From Catonia carolina (taxonomy: Eukaryota > Arthropoda > Insecta > Hemiptera > Achilidae), in NCBI GenBank assembly GCA_035578175.1, contig JAQMRL010000014.1:18650395-18714394 (forward strand): a DNA stretch of 64,000 nt, written 5' to 3'. This document shows positions 45,441-59,293 of this stretch, piece after piece (the stretch's first letter is position 1; every line of letters starts with the position of its first letter). The notes beneath the pieces are model-generated. The model ran no database searches and was not told the DNA's origin. It was given only the letters and a program-made list of their open reading frames with translations. The translations under genes were made by a program, and so were the position numbers.

Positions 45441-45974
45441 GCTCTCAGAAAAAACGGTTTATTTTAAGATTTTAGCCTTAATATGCATTTAAGCGCAAAA
45501 GTGTATTTAATAATAGTTGTAGACAATTCAAAACTTCACAACTTTTACGTTAAGCTTTTTTTTGTATAAAGTTTGTAAAGTATATGTTTAGCTATAATTA
45601 GTAATTTTCTGATATTTTTTTTCATGAAAATGTGTAAAAAAATCGATTTTTTAAGATTTCGGCCGTAGTATTCACTTTACGACAAAAATTCATAAAATTA
45701 ATTTTATAGGAATTTAAAAGATCTACAACTTTTACGTTGAGCATTTGTTTCAACAGAGCCTAGTTTAGCGTAAAAGCGTGACTTTCCGTATTATTAAGCT
45801 AAAGTAAGGTTGGGTTTCATTTTGCATCATTCACTCAAGATTAAAATTAGGTTATGTTTTTTGAGGTTGGTTAGTAATTTTTTTCTAATGTTATATTACT
45901 AATATTAGGTTTTATTGGTATTATTGGGATTGGCAAGACAAAGTCGTGTGATTATTCCACACCAGATTTTTGAA
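45441..45974 (+). mobile_element. HINE 3' half H36
   Basis: Starts in the dimeric 3' block (GATTTTAGCCTTAATATGC) and ends GGCAAGACAAAGTCGTGTGA, then CACCAGATTTTT. With H35 it forms a unit with a 3' terminus at each end and no 5' terminus. Confidence 0.9.
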
Positions 45975-46065
45975 TCATCTATAACTTTGATTTTATACGC
46001 TTTTGTTGTAAAATGCAAACTAAGGCCACAATCTTTAAAAATACCATTCTTTATAAATTTTGAAG
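45975..46065 (-). mobile_element. HINE fragment H37
   Basis: ATCTATAACTTTGATTTTAT to AAGGCCACAATCTTTAAAAA matches a short internal piece on the minus strand. Confidence 0.65.
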
Positions 46066-46669
46066 GGCAAATACAAAGTAAATTTACCAAATCAAACTGA
46101 ATGTAAATAAACTTAATTGATAAAAAAATAAATTATGCAATTAGACTGACCTCTGTGAGCAGAAACTGCGTCCGCGCCACGCGCGGGTAAAATTTCAAGT
46201 ACAGTAAATAGACTATAAAATTGAACGTTGAGTATTATTTCCAGAACATGTACTGGTGGTATACGTTTTGCGTTCACTTTTACAGTAATTCAATTTTGAA
46301 ACGAAACCGGAGCACACAAATTTCAAACATACTCCTCTAATTAAGTTATAAATTATTGTATTCATACACTAATAAATTGGTTGCATACCCCTTCCTCCAA
46401 AACGTCTAACCAACCCAACAAAATTAAGAATTAATTATTCCCTATGCAGACATGGTTAATTCAATTAGTTTTCTTACCGTTTCTACAACACAATTAAGTT
46501 TACACGATTCGTTTAATAAATCAAAACTATATTTTCAATCAATTTATAAGAAGATTTTTACTTATTTTCTTTCTACAAGAATATAATCCGGTCAAAATAG
46601 ACGTTTAAATTGAAGAGGTCGGGAGATGACGCTGCTAACCCACATCAACATAATTTTACGCAATGTCAT
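46066..46669. other. Unclassified spacer
   Basis: No features recognised. Confidence 0.5.
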
Positions 46670-47715
<1,046 letters not shown>

Positions 47716-47945
47716 AAAGTTTACTGAAATCTACAAATCACGTTTTGGAAGTTTTGTTAAACATTTGTTATTTTCTGTTAATCTAGGTTATTAAAATAGT
47801 TAATATAGCACCCTGTTTAAAACGTTCCAAACATTTTATTTTTACAGAATATTCAAGAAAAATCTTGCTGGAAATTTTGTGGGTTACCACTTTCTTCCGC
47901 CGACCCCTTTAATTTATCGGTTTTTTGAATTATTTTTGTTATCGT

Positions 47946-48902
47946 AAAAATCTGGTGTAAAACACAAGACTTTCTCTTGCCAATGCAAATAATAACCACT
48001 ATAACCTAACATTAGTAATAAAACATTACAAATAAACAAAAAATTTACCTCAAAAAATATAACCTAATTTTAATGATGAGTGAATGATGCAAAACGAAAA
48101 TCAACCTCAGTTTGGCTTAATAATACCGAAAATTACTCTTTCACGCTAAATTAGGCTCTGAAGAGAAAAATGCTCTAAATAAAAGTTGTAGATCGTAATA
48201 TTTCCTATAAATTTTATTATATAGTAGTAAACTTTTATCGTGAAATGCATACTAAGGCCGAAATTTTAAAAAAATCATCTTTTTACAAATTTTCATGAGA
48301 AAAAAAAGAGAAAATTACTAATTACCGCTAAACTAAGCGTTATAGGTCTACTAAAAAATGTTAGCATGAAAAGTTGTAGGTTTTTAAATTTTCAACAAAT
48401 TTTATGATATACAATTTTGTGCGAAACTACACATTAAAGACACAATCTTAAAACAAAAAACATTTAATTCTTCGAGAGGACAGCCTTCCAAGAATTTCAG
48501 CAGACAATGGCTCGTACCCTATCTTATAGAGTATAAAAAAATGTAGTAGATGAGGCGATTTTTTAAAAAAAATCGTAGGAACTGTTTTTGAGAAAATCGG
48601 AAAAAAGTGAAAAATGACACGAATAAACTACCTACTACTTCCGGTTGACCGATTTTGATGAAAATGTTCGTGTCTGGTCCGGTAGTAGTACCTAAAATTA
48701 AGTTTCAAGTTTCAATTTCTAATGACGTTCCGTTCTTGAGATATTATGTTCACACACATACTCACAGACCAATCGCTAAAAACATGTTTTTTTTCAGGGG
48801 GTTTGAACCGCTGTACATCTGGTGAAAACTGAATTTCGAAAAATCGACATGAAAACAATATATTCCTCCCTACATATTCATATAGGCAAGAGAAAGTAAA
48901 AA
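47946..48902 (-). mobile_element. HINE-like repeat copy H39, full length
   Basis: Runs from AAATCTGGTGTAAAACACA to GGCAAGAGAAAGTAAAAA. The microsatellite is reduced to ACACACATACTCAC. Moderately diverged. Confidence 0.92.
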
Positions 48903-50012
48903 TAATTAAATTTCTATTTACAGATTCGAGAAGTATTAAATAATTATAAAGAAGAATTCGAATTCCAATATTCGGTCGATCTGTGGAAGTCATAAATATG
49001 CAGAAGCGTAGCTTTTGTAATGGTGATATTGTATCAAATTGGCTTTTGCGAGTTGAGGCTTTGTACAAACGGACAATGGGGTAACGTGTAGGCTTATAGA
49101 ATGTTTGGTAACAGTGGAGAGCTTTTGAAGGAGAATAGGGATGAGTTGGTAGGGTTGTTTTTGGTCATCCAAAGGCATCAGGGATGTTGATATTAGTGGT
49201 TGAAATTTGGAATGGGGATGGTATTATTCGAGTACAGATTGTTGAAATGTGACCAAACTGGAAGCATGACGACCACGTGAGATGTAGACTGTACTCATAT
49301 AGTAGTGTGGACACGTTTACCACGCGCACGCACGTGTACCGCCTAATCCGGATTTGTAAATTAGGCGATACTTCCCTATCATAACCGTACGACTAGGAGA
49401 TGAAATGAAGGGTTGTTGTTTAATACTATAGAAACGTATACTCCACACACACACACAAACACACACCCCCACAAACTCGGTTATGTTAATGTCTCGTCTG
49501 TATTGACCCGAATATCCGACACATTCCTCTCCGACCCGTTTAACTCACTCCGTCGACCGACACCCACACGATTTCGTTCCTCTCACCACCCGCCTTCCTC
49601 ACATAGAAATCTCCTTACCCACTATATCCATGACCAAAGATCCATGATCTCTTCTGTATTCTACACAAGTTATCCAGCTTTATTTTGCCAAAATATGTGC
49701 AAAATAAACCACGGTGTATAGCTTTTCATTAAATACATTATCATGTTTTATTCAACATCTCAAATACATTTAATTTATTTCATACCTTAAAATTTGATGA
49801 ACTAATTTAGGTAATCCTTAATACTTAGATAAACTTTAATTTATGCACTCAAATCATTTATACTGTGACACTTATCTCTAAGGTCCGTTTCGGGATCTGG
49901 ATATATTAAATAACTAACACACTAAACTTTAAATTACTTAATAAATAACAAACTAAATATAATTAACCAATACAATAAATGACTTAACCAACTTACATAA
50001 ATACAACTTACA
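48903..50012. other. Unclassified spacer, 1.1 kb
   Basis: It is less AT-rich around 49290-49640 and contains a 102-codon frame (49413-49721) starting in an ACAC-rich stretch; no domain or codon signal is convincing. No transposon ends recognised. Confidence 0.5.
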
Positions 50013-50925
50013 AAAATCTGGTGTGAAACACTCACACAACTTTCTCTTGCCAATGCAAATAATTAACAATATAACCTAACATTAGGATACAAAAAAAAAC
50101 CTCAATAAACACAGCCTAATTTTAATCATGAGTGAAAGACACAAAATGAAAATCAACCTCAGTTTGGCTTAAAAATACGGACAATCACTCTTTTACACTA
50201 AACTATGCTCTGTAGAGAAAAATGCTCTAAATAAAAGTTGTAGATCTTTTAATTTCCTATAAATTTGAATATTACACTTTCGTCGTAAAATGCATACTAA
50301 GGCTGAAATTTTAAACAAAATCAAATTTTTACACATTTTTGTGGAAAAAACAGAAATCGCTCATTAGCGCTAAACAAAAAATAAGCGTTTACAAAAAATT
50401 GTTTAGAATAAAAGTTATAGGATTTTAAATTCTCTAAAACTTTTACTTTACACTTTTGCGCTAAAATGCATCATATTAAAACCGCAATTTAAAAAAAAAA
50501 AACATTATTTTACGAAAAACAGCCTTTCCAAGACATGACGCTTATCCTATCTTGTAGAGCATAAAAAATTTAGTAAATGAAGCGATTTTTAAAAAGAATC
50601 GTAGGAGCCGTTTTTGAAAAAATCGCAAAAAGTGAAAAATGACGCGAATAAACTACTGCTTCCGGTGGACCGATTTTGATGAAAATGTTCGTATCGGGTC
50701 CGGTAGTAGTATCTAACTTAACTTTAAAGTTTCAAGTTCGTACGACATTCCGTTCTTGAGATATTCTGTTCACACACACACACACACCAATCGCTAAAAA
50801 CATGTTTTTTGGGGTTTAGGGGGTCTGAAAACGTGTAGATCCGGTGAAAACTCGATTTTGAAAAATTGACATGAAAGGAATACTTTTCTTCCTGTATATT
50901 CATATAGGCAAGAGAAAGGAAAAAC
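50013..50925 (-). mobile_element. HINE-like repeat copy H40, full length
   Basis: Runs from AAAATCTGGTGTGAAACACTC to GGCAAGAGAAAGGAAAAA. The short (CA)n is at 50772-50786. A small deletion removes the GAATTTCAGCA string (near 50530). Confidence 0.94.
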
Positions 50926-51467
50926 TATACAGAATTAAAGTTAAACAACAGACAGTTATTCGTAGTAACGTTGACCTTTCGTAACGTACTGGTATGCACT
51001 ATGGAGTTCGTACACTCAATCACAGACAAAACGTAAACTGACTCGATCGTAAACAAACTGGCCGATTATATAGGTGGGCTAATGGAAATTGTCGATGTAA
51101 TAATAAAATACGTTACGGCTTCTGGATAAATCTTAACAACTGTAAACAAATTAGGATTGAATAGAAGTTGTTACAAAAAGGCCAATTATCTCAGATAATT
51201 GGCTTTTTAAAAATATAAAGGTAGCCGGCTATAAAATTAAATAGGTACCCAGCTCTCACAATACCTGTACAACAATTGCTACCTTTACTATAAAAGACCA
51301 TTTATATTACATATAATATTTCTAACTATTTCTCGGAAAACCCTGTTTATTACTCATATTATTTAAGTTAAAATTTCTAACTCTCGGTCATTCTCGAACA
51401 CTGTTTCCTTATCGATACGTACTGTCACAATACTAACATTTTAACTGAAAATATTTATTTTTATTTA
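50926..51467. other. Spacer with a perfect small hairpin
   Basis: GGCCAATTATCT and AGATAATTGGC (51180-51207) pair around one or two bases, with A- and T-runs extending the stem. It is too short for a transposon; it resembles a terminator-like hairpin but the context is eukaryotic. The remainder is featureless. Confidence 0.5.
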
Positions 51468-51620
51468 AAAATCGAGTGAAAAATACTCACACAACTTCCT
51501 CCTACCAATGTAAATAATGAAAAATATAAAACATATCATGAGTGAAGTGAAGTTTAACCGTGAGTGAATAATATAAAAAAACATAACGCAATTTTTTAAT
51601 CATTAGTAAACATAACGACG
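51468..51620 (-). mobile_element. Decayed HINE 3' fragment H41
   Basis: AAATCGAGTGAAAAATACTC, CACACAACTTCCTCCTACC and CATGAGTGAA-type strings match the 3' end at low identity; a GTGAGTGAATAATA repeat suggests a local duplication. Confidence 0.65.
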
Positions 51621-51738
51621 CAATGAAGTTATTTTACGTTGAACCTAAAAAGTGTTATTTTTGTAAGAATTTTTGTGTTTTTTATGTCACAAATTTTGTT
51701 GGAACTATGGAACTATGGATCATTAGCGATTACGGTAG

Positions 51739-52369
51739 GTTGTTGTTTAGGTCATCAGCGGAAAGGCTGGTTTGAACCTGTAGAGGTTTTACTAAGTAAA
51801 ACGAGGAGAGAGGTGGTTTGCCTTCCTCACTGAATGGAAAAGTTCGCTTATCAGCATGCCGGGCCCTCTGAAAAGCATTTATTTTCCACTCTGCATATGA
51901 CATCTTCACTTAATTCACCACAGGGTCTGTTGTCCCTATTTTGGTCTCGATAGAATGAAGAGATCTGAGAAGTTAGGCGTTGCACATTGAATCCCAGAGA
52001 GTAAAGGGCAGCGATGCTGCAGGATGAGGAGAGCTGGAAGTAGGTAGCTCAGTTTGCGGAGAGGGTGGTCGTGAGACTGCGGAGGGAGGAGACATAAATA
52101 TGGAGATCAGCGGGGTCGCCCTCTCCCACAATGAATCAATCCAATCCCGATCTCAGATGGGTGAGGTAGGCACCCTAATTACCTGAGGTGGTGATGAAAG
52201 AGATTGAATTTTTCTCACCGCCTCGGATATAAAAAAAAATATTATTATTAGGGCCTGGCTGTATAATGAAATTTATTACTTTCAGAGGAGATAACTCTGT
52301 TTAGTGTCTTTTACACCTCTACCTCTTCTGTTCTTAAATGATTCAGTCATTAATTTGGCTGACCAATAA
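51739..52369 (+). mobile_element. tRNA-like SINE, family D, copy 5, interrupted
   Basis: The head GTTGTTTAGGTCATCAGCG with B-box GGTTTGAACCTG and the body continue to CACCACAGGGTCTG (51929). The body resumes after a 321-bp insertion at GGGCCTGGCTGTATAATG (52251). Confidence 0.88.
51930..52250 (+). mobile_element. 321-bp retroposon-like insertion in SINE D5
   Basis: GGGTCTG before and GGGCCTG after (one mismatch) look like a 7-bp target duplication. The insert is GC-rich compared with everything around it, especially 51990-52190, and ends AAAAAAAAATATTATTATTA. That tail suggests a SINE or LINE 3' end; no tRNA boxes or protein are clear. It has no other copy in the window. Confidence 0.65.
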
Positions 52370-52410
52370 ACTTGCGTCACGGAAATTGCCATTTTTCCAG
52401 TTGTTTACAT

Positions 52411-52507
52411 TTTTTACTAATGTTGGAAATCAATTTCATAAATAATGGAACAATATAAATTTGCATTGGTAAGAGAAAGTCGTGTGACTGTTTCACACCA
52501 GATTTTT
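52411..52507 (+). mobile_element. HINE 3' fragment H42
   Basis: TTTTTACTAATGTTGGAAAT to GGTAAGAGAAAGTCGTGTGA and CACCAGATTTTT matches the last ~100 bp, with the family motif order intact. Confidence 0.78.
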
Positions 52508-52937
52508 AGCAATACATTTATCATCTGAGAGTTTCTCGTTGATTTTTGAGTCACCCTATATGTGATATCTGTATCCAGACGGATTCCCGGTTCTGTTCCA
52601 TTTGTTCCCCATTCCTAATGTAGACCCATCAACGCTCCAGTTTTTACAGTTGTACACGCTCCATTTGAAGAACCATTAAACCGAGAACAGTTTTAATAAA
52701 TCCATGCAATACCTCATTTAAATTTCAAATTTAGATGTTTTTGTAATTCATTTCATGTTCCCACCATCTCCATTATCTATGCAAACATAATTACTAAAAT
52801 CTATAAAATCATATCTTGATCGCAGTTTCCCCATACAGTTGTATTATCACAGAAATCGATCAAACATTCAACGCCATTATAATAAAGCTTGTGGCAAAAC
52901 TCTATAAATTTTTCACTAATTTTCTACAATAATTATA
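52508..52937. other. Unclassified spacer
   Basis: No features recognised. Confidence 0.5.
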
Positions 52938-53500
52938 AAAAAATCTGGTGTGAAACACTCACACGGCTTTCTCTTGCCAAAACAAATAATTAACAATATA
53001 ACCTAACATTAGTAATAATAATACATTAGAAATAAACAAAAAAACATAAGCTCATATTAATCATGAGTGAAATGCAAAATGAAAATCAACACCATTTTGG
53101 CTTAAAAATACGGAAAATCACTCTTTCACGCTAAACAAGGCTCTGTAGAGAAATATGCTTAAAATAAAATTTGTACGTAGGTCTTTCAATTTCTTATAAA
53201 TTTTATTATATAAACTTTTGTCGTAAAATGCATACTACGACTGAAATATTAAAAAAATAGATTTTTTTACAATATTTTGTGAAAAAAATCGCTAATTACC
53301 GGTGAACTAAGCGTTATACAAAAAAATGTTGGATATAAAACTTGTAGGATTTTAAATTGTCTACAACTTTTATTGAATAAATGTTGGCACTAAAATGCAT
53401 ACCAAAGTTCAATTTAAAAATAAAACAATGTTTTACGAGAAAACAGCCTTTTCAAGAACTTCAGCAGACATGGCGCCTACCCTATCTTGTAGAACATACA
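52938..53500 (-). mobile_element. HINE-like repeat copy H43, 5' truncated
   Basis: Runs from AAATCTGGTGTGAAACACTC through the 3' block to CCTATCTTGTAGAACATAC. It is joined directly to the 3' end of H44, same orientation. Confidence 0.92.
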
Positions 53501-54203
53501 AAATTTGGTGTGAAACACTCACACAATTTTCTCTTGCCTATGCAAATAATTTTTATAATATAACCTAACATTAGTAATAAAACATTAGAAATAATGAAAA
53601 AACTAACTTCAAAAAACATAACCTTATTTTAATCATGAGTGAAAGACGCAAAATGAAAATCAACCTCAGTTTGGCTTTAAAATACGAAAAATCACTTTTT
53701 CACGCTGAACTAAGCTCTGTAGAGAAGAAAATGCTTTAATTAAAAGTTGTAGATCTTTTAATTGCCTATAAATTTGATTATACTTTTTTGTCGAAAAATG
53801 CATAAGGCTGAAATCTTTAAAAAAAAAATTCGATTTTCTTCTTTACACGATTACGTGAGAAAAAAGCAGAAAATTGCTAATTACCACTAAATTAAGCGTT
53901 ATACAAACAAATGTTTGAAATAAAGTTGTAGGATTTTAAATTCTCTACAACTTTTATTATATAATTTTTTGCGCTAAAATACATACGTAAGTTGCAATTT
54001 AAAATGAATAAATTTTACGAGAAAGCAGCCTTTTCAAAAATTTTAGTAGACAAATAGGCCTACCCTATTATGTAGAGCATAAAAAAATTAGTAAATGAGG
54101 CTATTTTTAAAAAATCGTAAGAGCTGTTTTTGAGAAAATCGTAAAAACTGAAAAATGACACGAATAAACTACTACTTCCGGTTGACTGATTTTAATGAAA
54201 ATG
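53501..54203 (-). mobile_element. HINE-like repeat copy H44, 5' truncated
   Basis: Starts AAATTTGGTGTGAAACACTC and continues to GACTGATTTTAATGAAAATG. Both H43 and H44 lack the microsatellite and 5' block. Confidence 0.92.
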
Positions 54204-55151
54204 TAATGATTTTTCTACGTTTACGAAATTCTCAATATTCTCCTATACAGCCGAAGTTCAACTAAAAAGACAGTTCAAACTGAACTTACATAACGATAAT
54301 TTAAATTTGTAGACGTTGTGTTTGGAGAGATTTAAAGATGATTCAGTGAGTCATTGAGTCACGAATGAATAACTCATATATAGATATTCATAACAATGAA
54401 TGGGGTGAATTATGTGGTAAATTTAATTTAACAGTAAGAATATATTGTTGTGTATAGAAAAGGGGTTGAAAGTAACAAAACCACCCCGTTTTGAATACGG
54501 AGTATGATAATAATAAAGGAAAATGTTAAGTGAACATATTTCAGTTTGGAAACATATTAGTTAAGCGAATAATAATGTGTACGCAGTTTGAGAAGGTACC
54601 CCACCTCACGAACGGGAAGCCTTACAAGTATGTATTATTTATTAAATGGTATAGATGCCTGCCTCGCCTGAAACATTTTCAAAGTTGCCAACTTTCATTT
54701 GATTAAACTTACAATAATAACTGACAAGAATAACGGCTTATACACGTAAACAAAGTTGGCAGCACTGTTTTCATCTTTCTAAGTCGTTAATGTAAATTAT
54801 TACCAACCTGCGTTAATTTATTTTTTTCTTTTGTCTTGCTTTTTATTAAATTTTGTTAAACAGTTTCATATTTACCACTTATTTTATTAAGTAGCTTAAT
54901 ATTATTAAAATTTTGTTACTTCTATAGAGCAAACAAACTCATTAAAATTTTTTTTTTTTTTTTACTTCTACTAATCATCGTCATCATTATCATCTGAATC
55001 ATGGTCATCATCATGTTAAACTACTTCCTTTCTAAACTACTACTACTTCTACTTACTTACTACTTCTACTTGCTTAAACTACTTCCTTTCTAACGAAAAA
55101 AATGGCAAGTTCAGTCAAGTTTAAATTTATTTTTTGTTAACAATTTAGTCC
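54204..55151. other. Unclassified spacer with TAC/TCA repeats
   Basis: About 54960-55100 holds imperfect (CAT)n and (TAC)n units and two copies of AAACTACTTCCTTTCTAA. The rest is featureless. Confidence 0.5.
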
Positions 55152-55846
55152 TTTTTACTTTCTCTTGCCTATATAAATACATAGGAAGTAAAGTACTCTT
55201 TCCATGTCTATTTTTCGAAATCGAATTTTTACCAGATCTGCGCGTTTTTAGACCCCTGAACCAAAAAAAAAACATATTTTCAGCGATTGGTCGGTGTGTA
55301 TGTGTGTGTGTGTCTGTGAACAAAATATCTCAAGAACGGAACATCATACGAACTTGAAACTTCAAATTAAGTTAGATACTACTACTGGACCCAATATGAA
55401 CATTTTAATCAAAATCGGTCAACCGGAAGTAGTAGTTTGTTCGTGTCGTTTTTCACTTTCTTGCTAGTTTTTTTCAAAACAGGCTCCTACGATTTTTTTT
55501 AAAAGTGCCTCATTTACTACAGTTTTTATGCTCTACATGATAGGGTAGGCGCCATGTCTGTTGAAATTCTTCGGGAGGCTATTTCTCGTAATAAAACTGT
55601 TTTTTTAAGATTGTGGCTTTAATATGCATTTAAGCGCAAAAATATATGTGTAATGAAAGTTGTACAAAAATTAAAAACCTGTGTAACATTTGTATGTAAG
55701 CCTAACAATTTTCTCAATTGGGGTTAATTTCAACATCTTTAGTAACTTTTCATATTTCGCTCATTAAAATTAAAGTCCAACAGAGGTTTAATTTATACTA
55801 TTTCTATTGGCAATAGAAAGTCGTGTGAGTGTCACACACCAGATTT
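55152..55846 (+). mobile_element. HINE-like repeat copy H45, 3' block deleted
   Basis: The 5' end TTTTTACTTTCTCTTGCC and central block are normal to about 55685; a large part of the dimeric 3' block is missing before the terminus (CGTGTGAGTGTCACACACC and CAGATTTC). Confidence 0.88.
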
Positions 55847-55983
55847 CTCACCTATTTTCATCTTCAAACCTTCATCGCCTGCATTATCCTTTTTATATGA
55901 GAACAAAATTTAGACGTAAAAAAATTACTTATGTAGGTAATTAATTTGTCTTAAAAGATTGTCAACACATAATAAAAAATTTA

Positions 55984-56797
55984 AAAAATCTGGTGTGTAA
56001 CACTCACAAAATTTTTTCTTGCCAATGCAAATAATTAACAATATAACCTAACACTAATAATAAAACATTAGATATAAACAAATAACTAACTTCAATAACT
56101 ATAACCTTATTTTAATCATGAGTGAAAGACACAAAAAGAAAATCAACCTCAGTTTGGCTTAAAAATACGGAAAATCACTCTTTCACGCTAAACTAGATTC
56201 TGTAGAGAAATATGCTCTGAATTAAAGTTGTAGATCGTTAAATTTCCTATAAATTCGATTATACACTTTTGTCGTAAAATGCATAATAAGGTGTAAATCT
56301 TTAAAAAAAATCAATTTTTTTACACGCTTTCGTGAGAAAGAAAACAGAAAATCGCTAATTACCGCTTAACTAAGCGTTATACAAAAAAATGTTTGAAGTA
56401 ACAGTTGTAAGATTTTTAAATTCTCTACATTTTTTGTGTACAAGCCTAAATATTTACGCTAAAATGAATATTAAAGCCGCAATCTTAAAATAAATTGTTT
56501 TTACGAGAAAATAACTTTTCCAAGAAGTTCAGCAGACATAGCGCCTACTCTATCTTGAAGAGCATAAAAAATTTAGTAAATAAGGCGATTTTTAAAAAAA
56601 ATCGTAGGTACCGTTTTTTGAGAAAATTGCAAAACAGTGAAAAATGACACGAAAAAACTACCACTTCCGGTTGACCGATTTTGATGAAAATGTTCGTGCC
56701 AGGTCTTCTAGTGGTGTCTCACTTAAGCTCTAAGTTTCAAGTTCGTAAGATGTTCCGTTCATGGGATATTTTGTTCATACACACACACACACACACA

Positions 56798-56846
<49 letters not shown>

Positions 56847-56989
56847 CAATCGCTAAAGACATGGTTTTTGGGTTCAGGGGGTCTGAAAACGTGTAGATCC
56901 GGTGAAAATTCGACATCGAAAACTCGACATGAAAACAATAGGCCTACTTTCCTTCCTATATTATTCATATAAGCAAGATAAAGTAAAAA
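55984..56989 (-). mobile_element. HINE-like repeat copy H46, full length
   Basis: Runs from AAATCTGGTGTGTAACACTC to AAGCAAGATAAAGTAAAAA. The (CA)n is at 56779-56842. Confidence 0.94.
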
Positions 56990-57360
56990 GGTGTTTCGGG
57001 TGAAACCTGTGTCACTCCATGTAGAACAGAAATGTTACATGATATTCAGCTGTTTACTCCTTGAAATTATACATGTACCAGATCCATTATGAAGCGGGGT
57101 TGAACAAGTTAAATCCTTAGTAAGGATTATCAGGATGCAGGATGTTATCCCTTACTTAAGAACACAATTAGGCCTCTTGCCATTCTAGTCTAAGTTGCAC
57201 GTTGAACTTAGTTTCACCTTAACTTTTGCTAAGTTCACTAGAAATTACCATACATTTCTCTGTTATACAACTTTGTTCCAACTTATGTTATGTTATCAAA
57301 ATATTCTCCTATATTCAAATTTACGTAAACCAATAACTAATTGTATGATTTCATTTAAAT
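56990..57360. other. Unclassified spacer
   Basis: No features recognised. Confidence 0.5.
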
Positions 57361-57708
57361 TTTTACTTCCTTTAGATGAAATATAGGGAAATAAGATATT
57401 GTTTTCATATCGATTTTCGAAATCGAGTTTTTCCGGATGTACATGTTTTCAAAACACCTGAAACCAAAAAAAAACATGTTTATAGCGTTGATCTGTGTAT
57501 CTGTGTGTGAACAGAATATCTCAAGAACGGAATATCGGACAATATTGAAACTTGAAAATGAAATTAGATACCACTAGAGAACCCACCACGAACATTTTCA
57601 TCAAAATCGGTCAACCGGGAGTAGCAGTTTATTCGTATCATTTTTCACTTTTTGTGATGTTTTCAAAAACTGTTCTTACGATTTTTTTTAATAGCCTCAT
57701 TTACTAAA

Positions 57709-57899
57709 TTTTTACTTTCTCTTGCCTATATGATATATAATATAGAAAAGAAAGTATTGTTTTCATGTCGATTTTAAGAAATCGAATTTTCACCGGATCT
57801 ACACGTTATCAGAACAAAAAAAAACATGTTTTTAGCGATTGGTCTGTCTGTGAGTCTTTGTGTGTGTGTGTGTGTGTGTGCGTGTGCGTGCGTGCGCGC

Positions 57900-57942
<43 letters not shown>

Positions 57943-58706
57943 CAGAATATCTCAAGAACATCGTACGAACTTGAAACTTGAAACATATGTTACATACCAC
58001 TACCGGACCCGACACAAACATTTTCGTGAAAATCGGTCGACCGGAAGTAGTAGTTTATTCGTGTAATTTTTTACTCTTTTGCGATTTTCTCAAAAACTGG
58101 TCCTACGATTTCATTCAAAATCGCCTGGTTTACTAAATTCCTTATGCTCTACAAGATACGGTAGGCGCCATGTTTGCTGGAATAATTCTTCGTGAGCTGT
58201 TTTCACGTAAAAAAATTGTTTTTTAAGACTGCGGCTTTAATATGCATTTTAGCGCAAAAATTTATATAGTAAAAAATGTAGAGAATTTAAAATTCCACAA
58301 CTTTTCTCTAGAACATTTTTTTTGTGTAACGCTTAGTTTAGCCGGTAATTAGCGATTTTCTATTTTTTCTCACGAAAACGTGTGAAAAATCGATTTCTTT
58401 AAGAATTTGGCATTTTACGACAAAAGTTTATGTAATCAAATTCATAGGAAATTAAAGGATCTACAACTTTTATTTAAAACATTTTTCTCTACATAGCCTA
58501 GTTTAGCATGAAAGAGTGATTTTCTGTATTTTTAAGGCAAACTGAGGTCGATTTTCATTTTGCATCTTTCACTCATGATTAAAATAAGGTTATAATTTTT
58601 GAGGTTAGTTTTTTGTTTATTTCTAATGGTTTATTACTAATGTTAGATTATATTGGTCATTATTTGCATTGGCAAGAGAAAGTTGTGTGAGTGTTTAACA
58701 CCAGAT
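57709..58706 (+). mobile_element. HINE-like repeat copy H48, inserted into H47 at a T-run
   Basis: Full length, from TTTACTTTCTCTTGCC to AGTTTAACACCAGATTTTT. The host sequence TTTACTAAA-T(n)-ATGCTC is split exactly within its T-run, with no duplication other than Ts. The microsatellite at 57859-57940 is compound. Confidence 0.95.
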
Positions 58707-58977
58707 TTTTTATGCTCTATAAGATAGGGTAGGCGGTATGTCTGCTGAAATTCTTGGTAAGACTGTTCTCTCGTAGAAAAAAACATTTCTTGTACGATTT
58801 AAAAATAACTACAACTTTTATTTCAAACAGTTTTTTTTGTTAACGATTATTATAACGGTAATTTGTGTTTTTTTTCTCATAAAAATCTGTAAAAAATGGA
58901 TTTATTTATTTTTCGGCCTTGAATTTTACAATAGGCCTAGTATATGTAGTAAAATTTATAGGAACCTACATGATCTA
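58707..58977 (+). mobile_element. H47 continuation, central block
   Basis: TTTATGCTCTATAAGATAGGG to GAACCTACATGATCTA follows the family order directly after the piece ending at 57708. A deletion of ~100 bp around 58795 is visible. Confidence 0.82.
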
Positions 58978-59259
58978 CAGTTCAGCCGTTCTTAGTTTGC
59001 TCCTACTGTCAACAAACAAAAGCCACCTACTACAGGGTGCACGCTAGTGTCTGCCACTTTACGGATGTCGTATTCCTATTAAGTTAACTATTTTTACTTT
59101 CTCTTGCCTATATGAATATATAGGAAGGAAAGTATTGTTTTCATGTCGATTTTTCGAAATCGAGTTTTCACCGGATCTATACGTTTTCAGACCCCCTGAA
59201 CCCAAAAAAACATGTTTTTAGCGATTGGTCTGTGTGTGTGTCTGTGTGTGTGTGTGTGT

Positions 59260-59293
<34 letters not shown>

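Noticed and set aside
49413..49721. 102-codon frame
   Set aside because: Starts in a CA-rich stretch, no recognisable domain, no splice or promoter context.
51177..51213. Bacterial-type terminator hairpin
   Set aside because: The stem and T-run fit, but the window is clearly eukaryotic; noted as a plain hairpin only.
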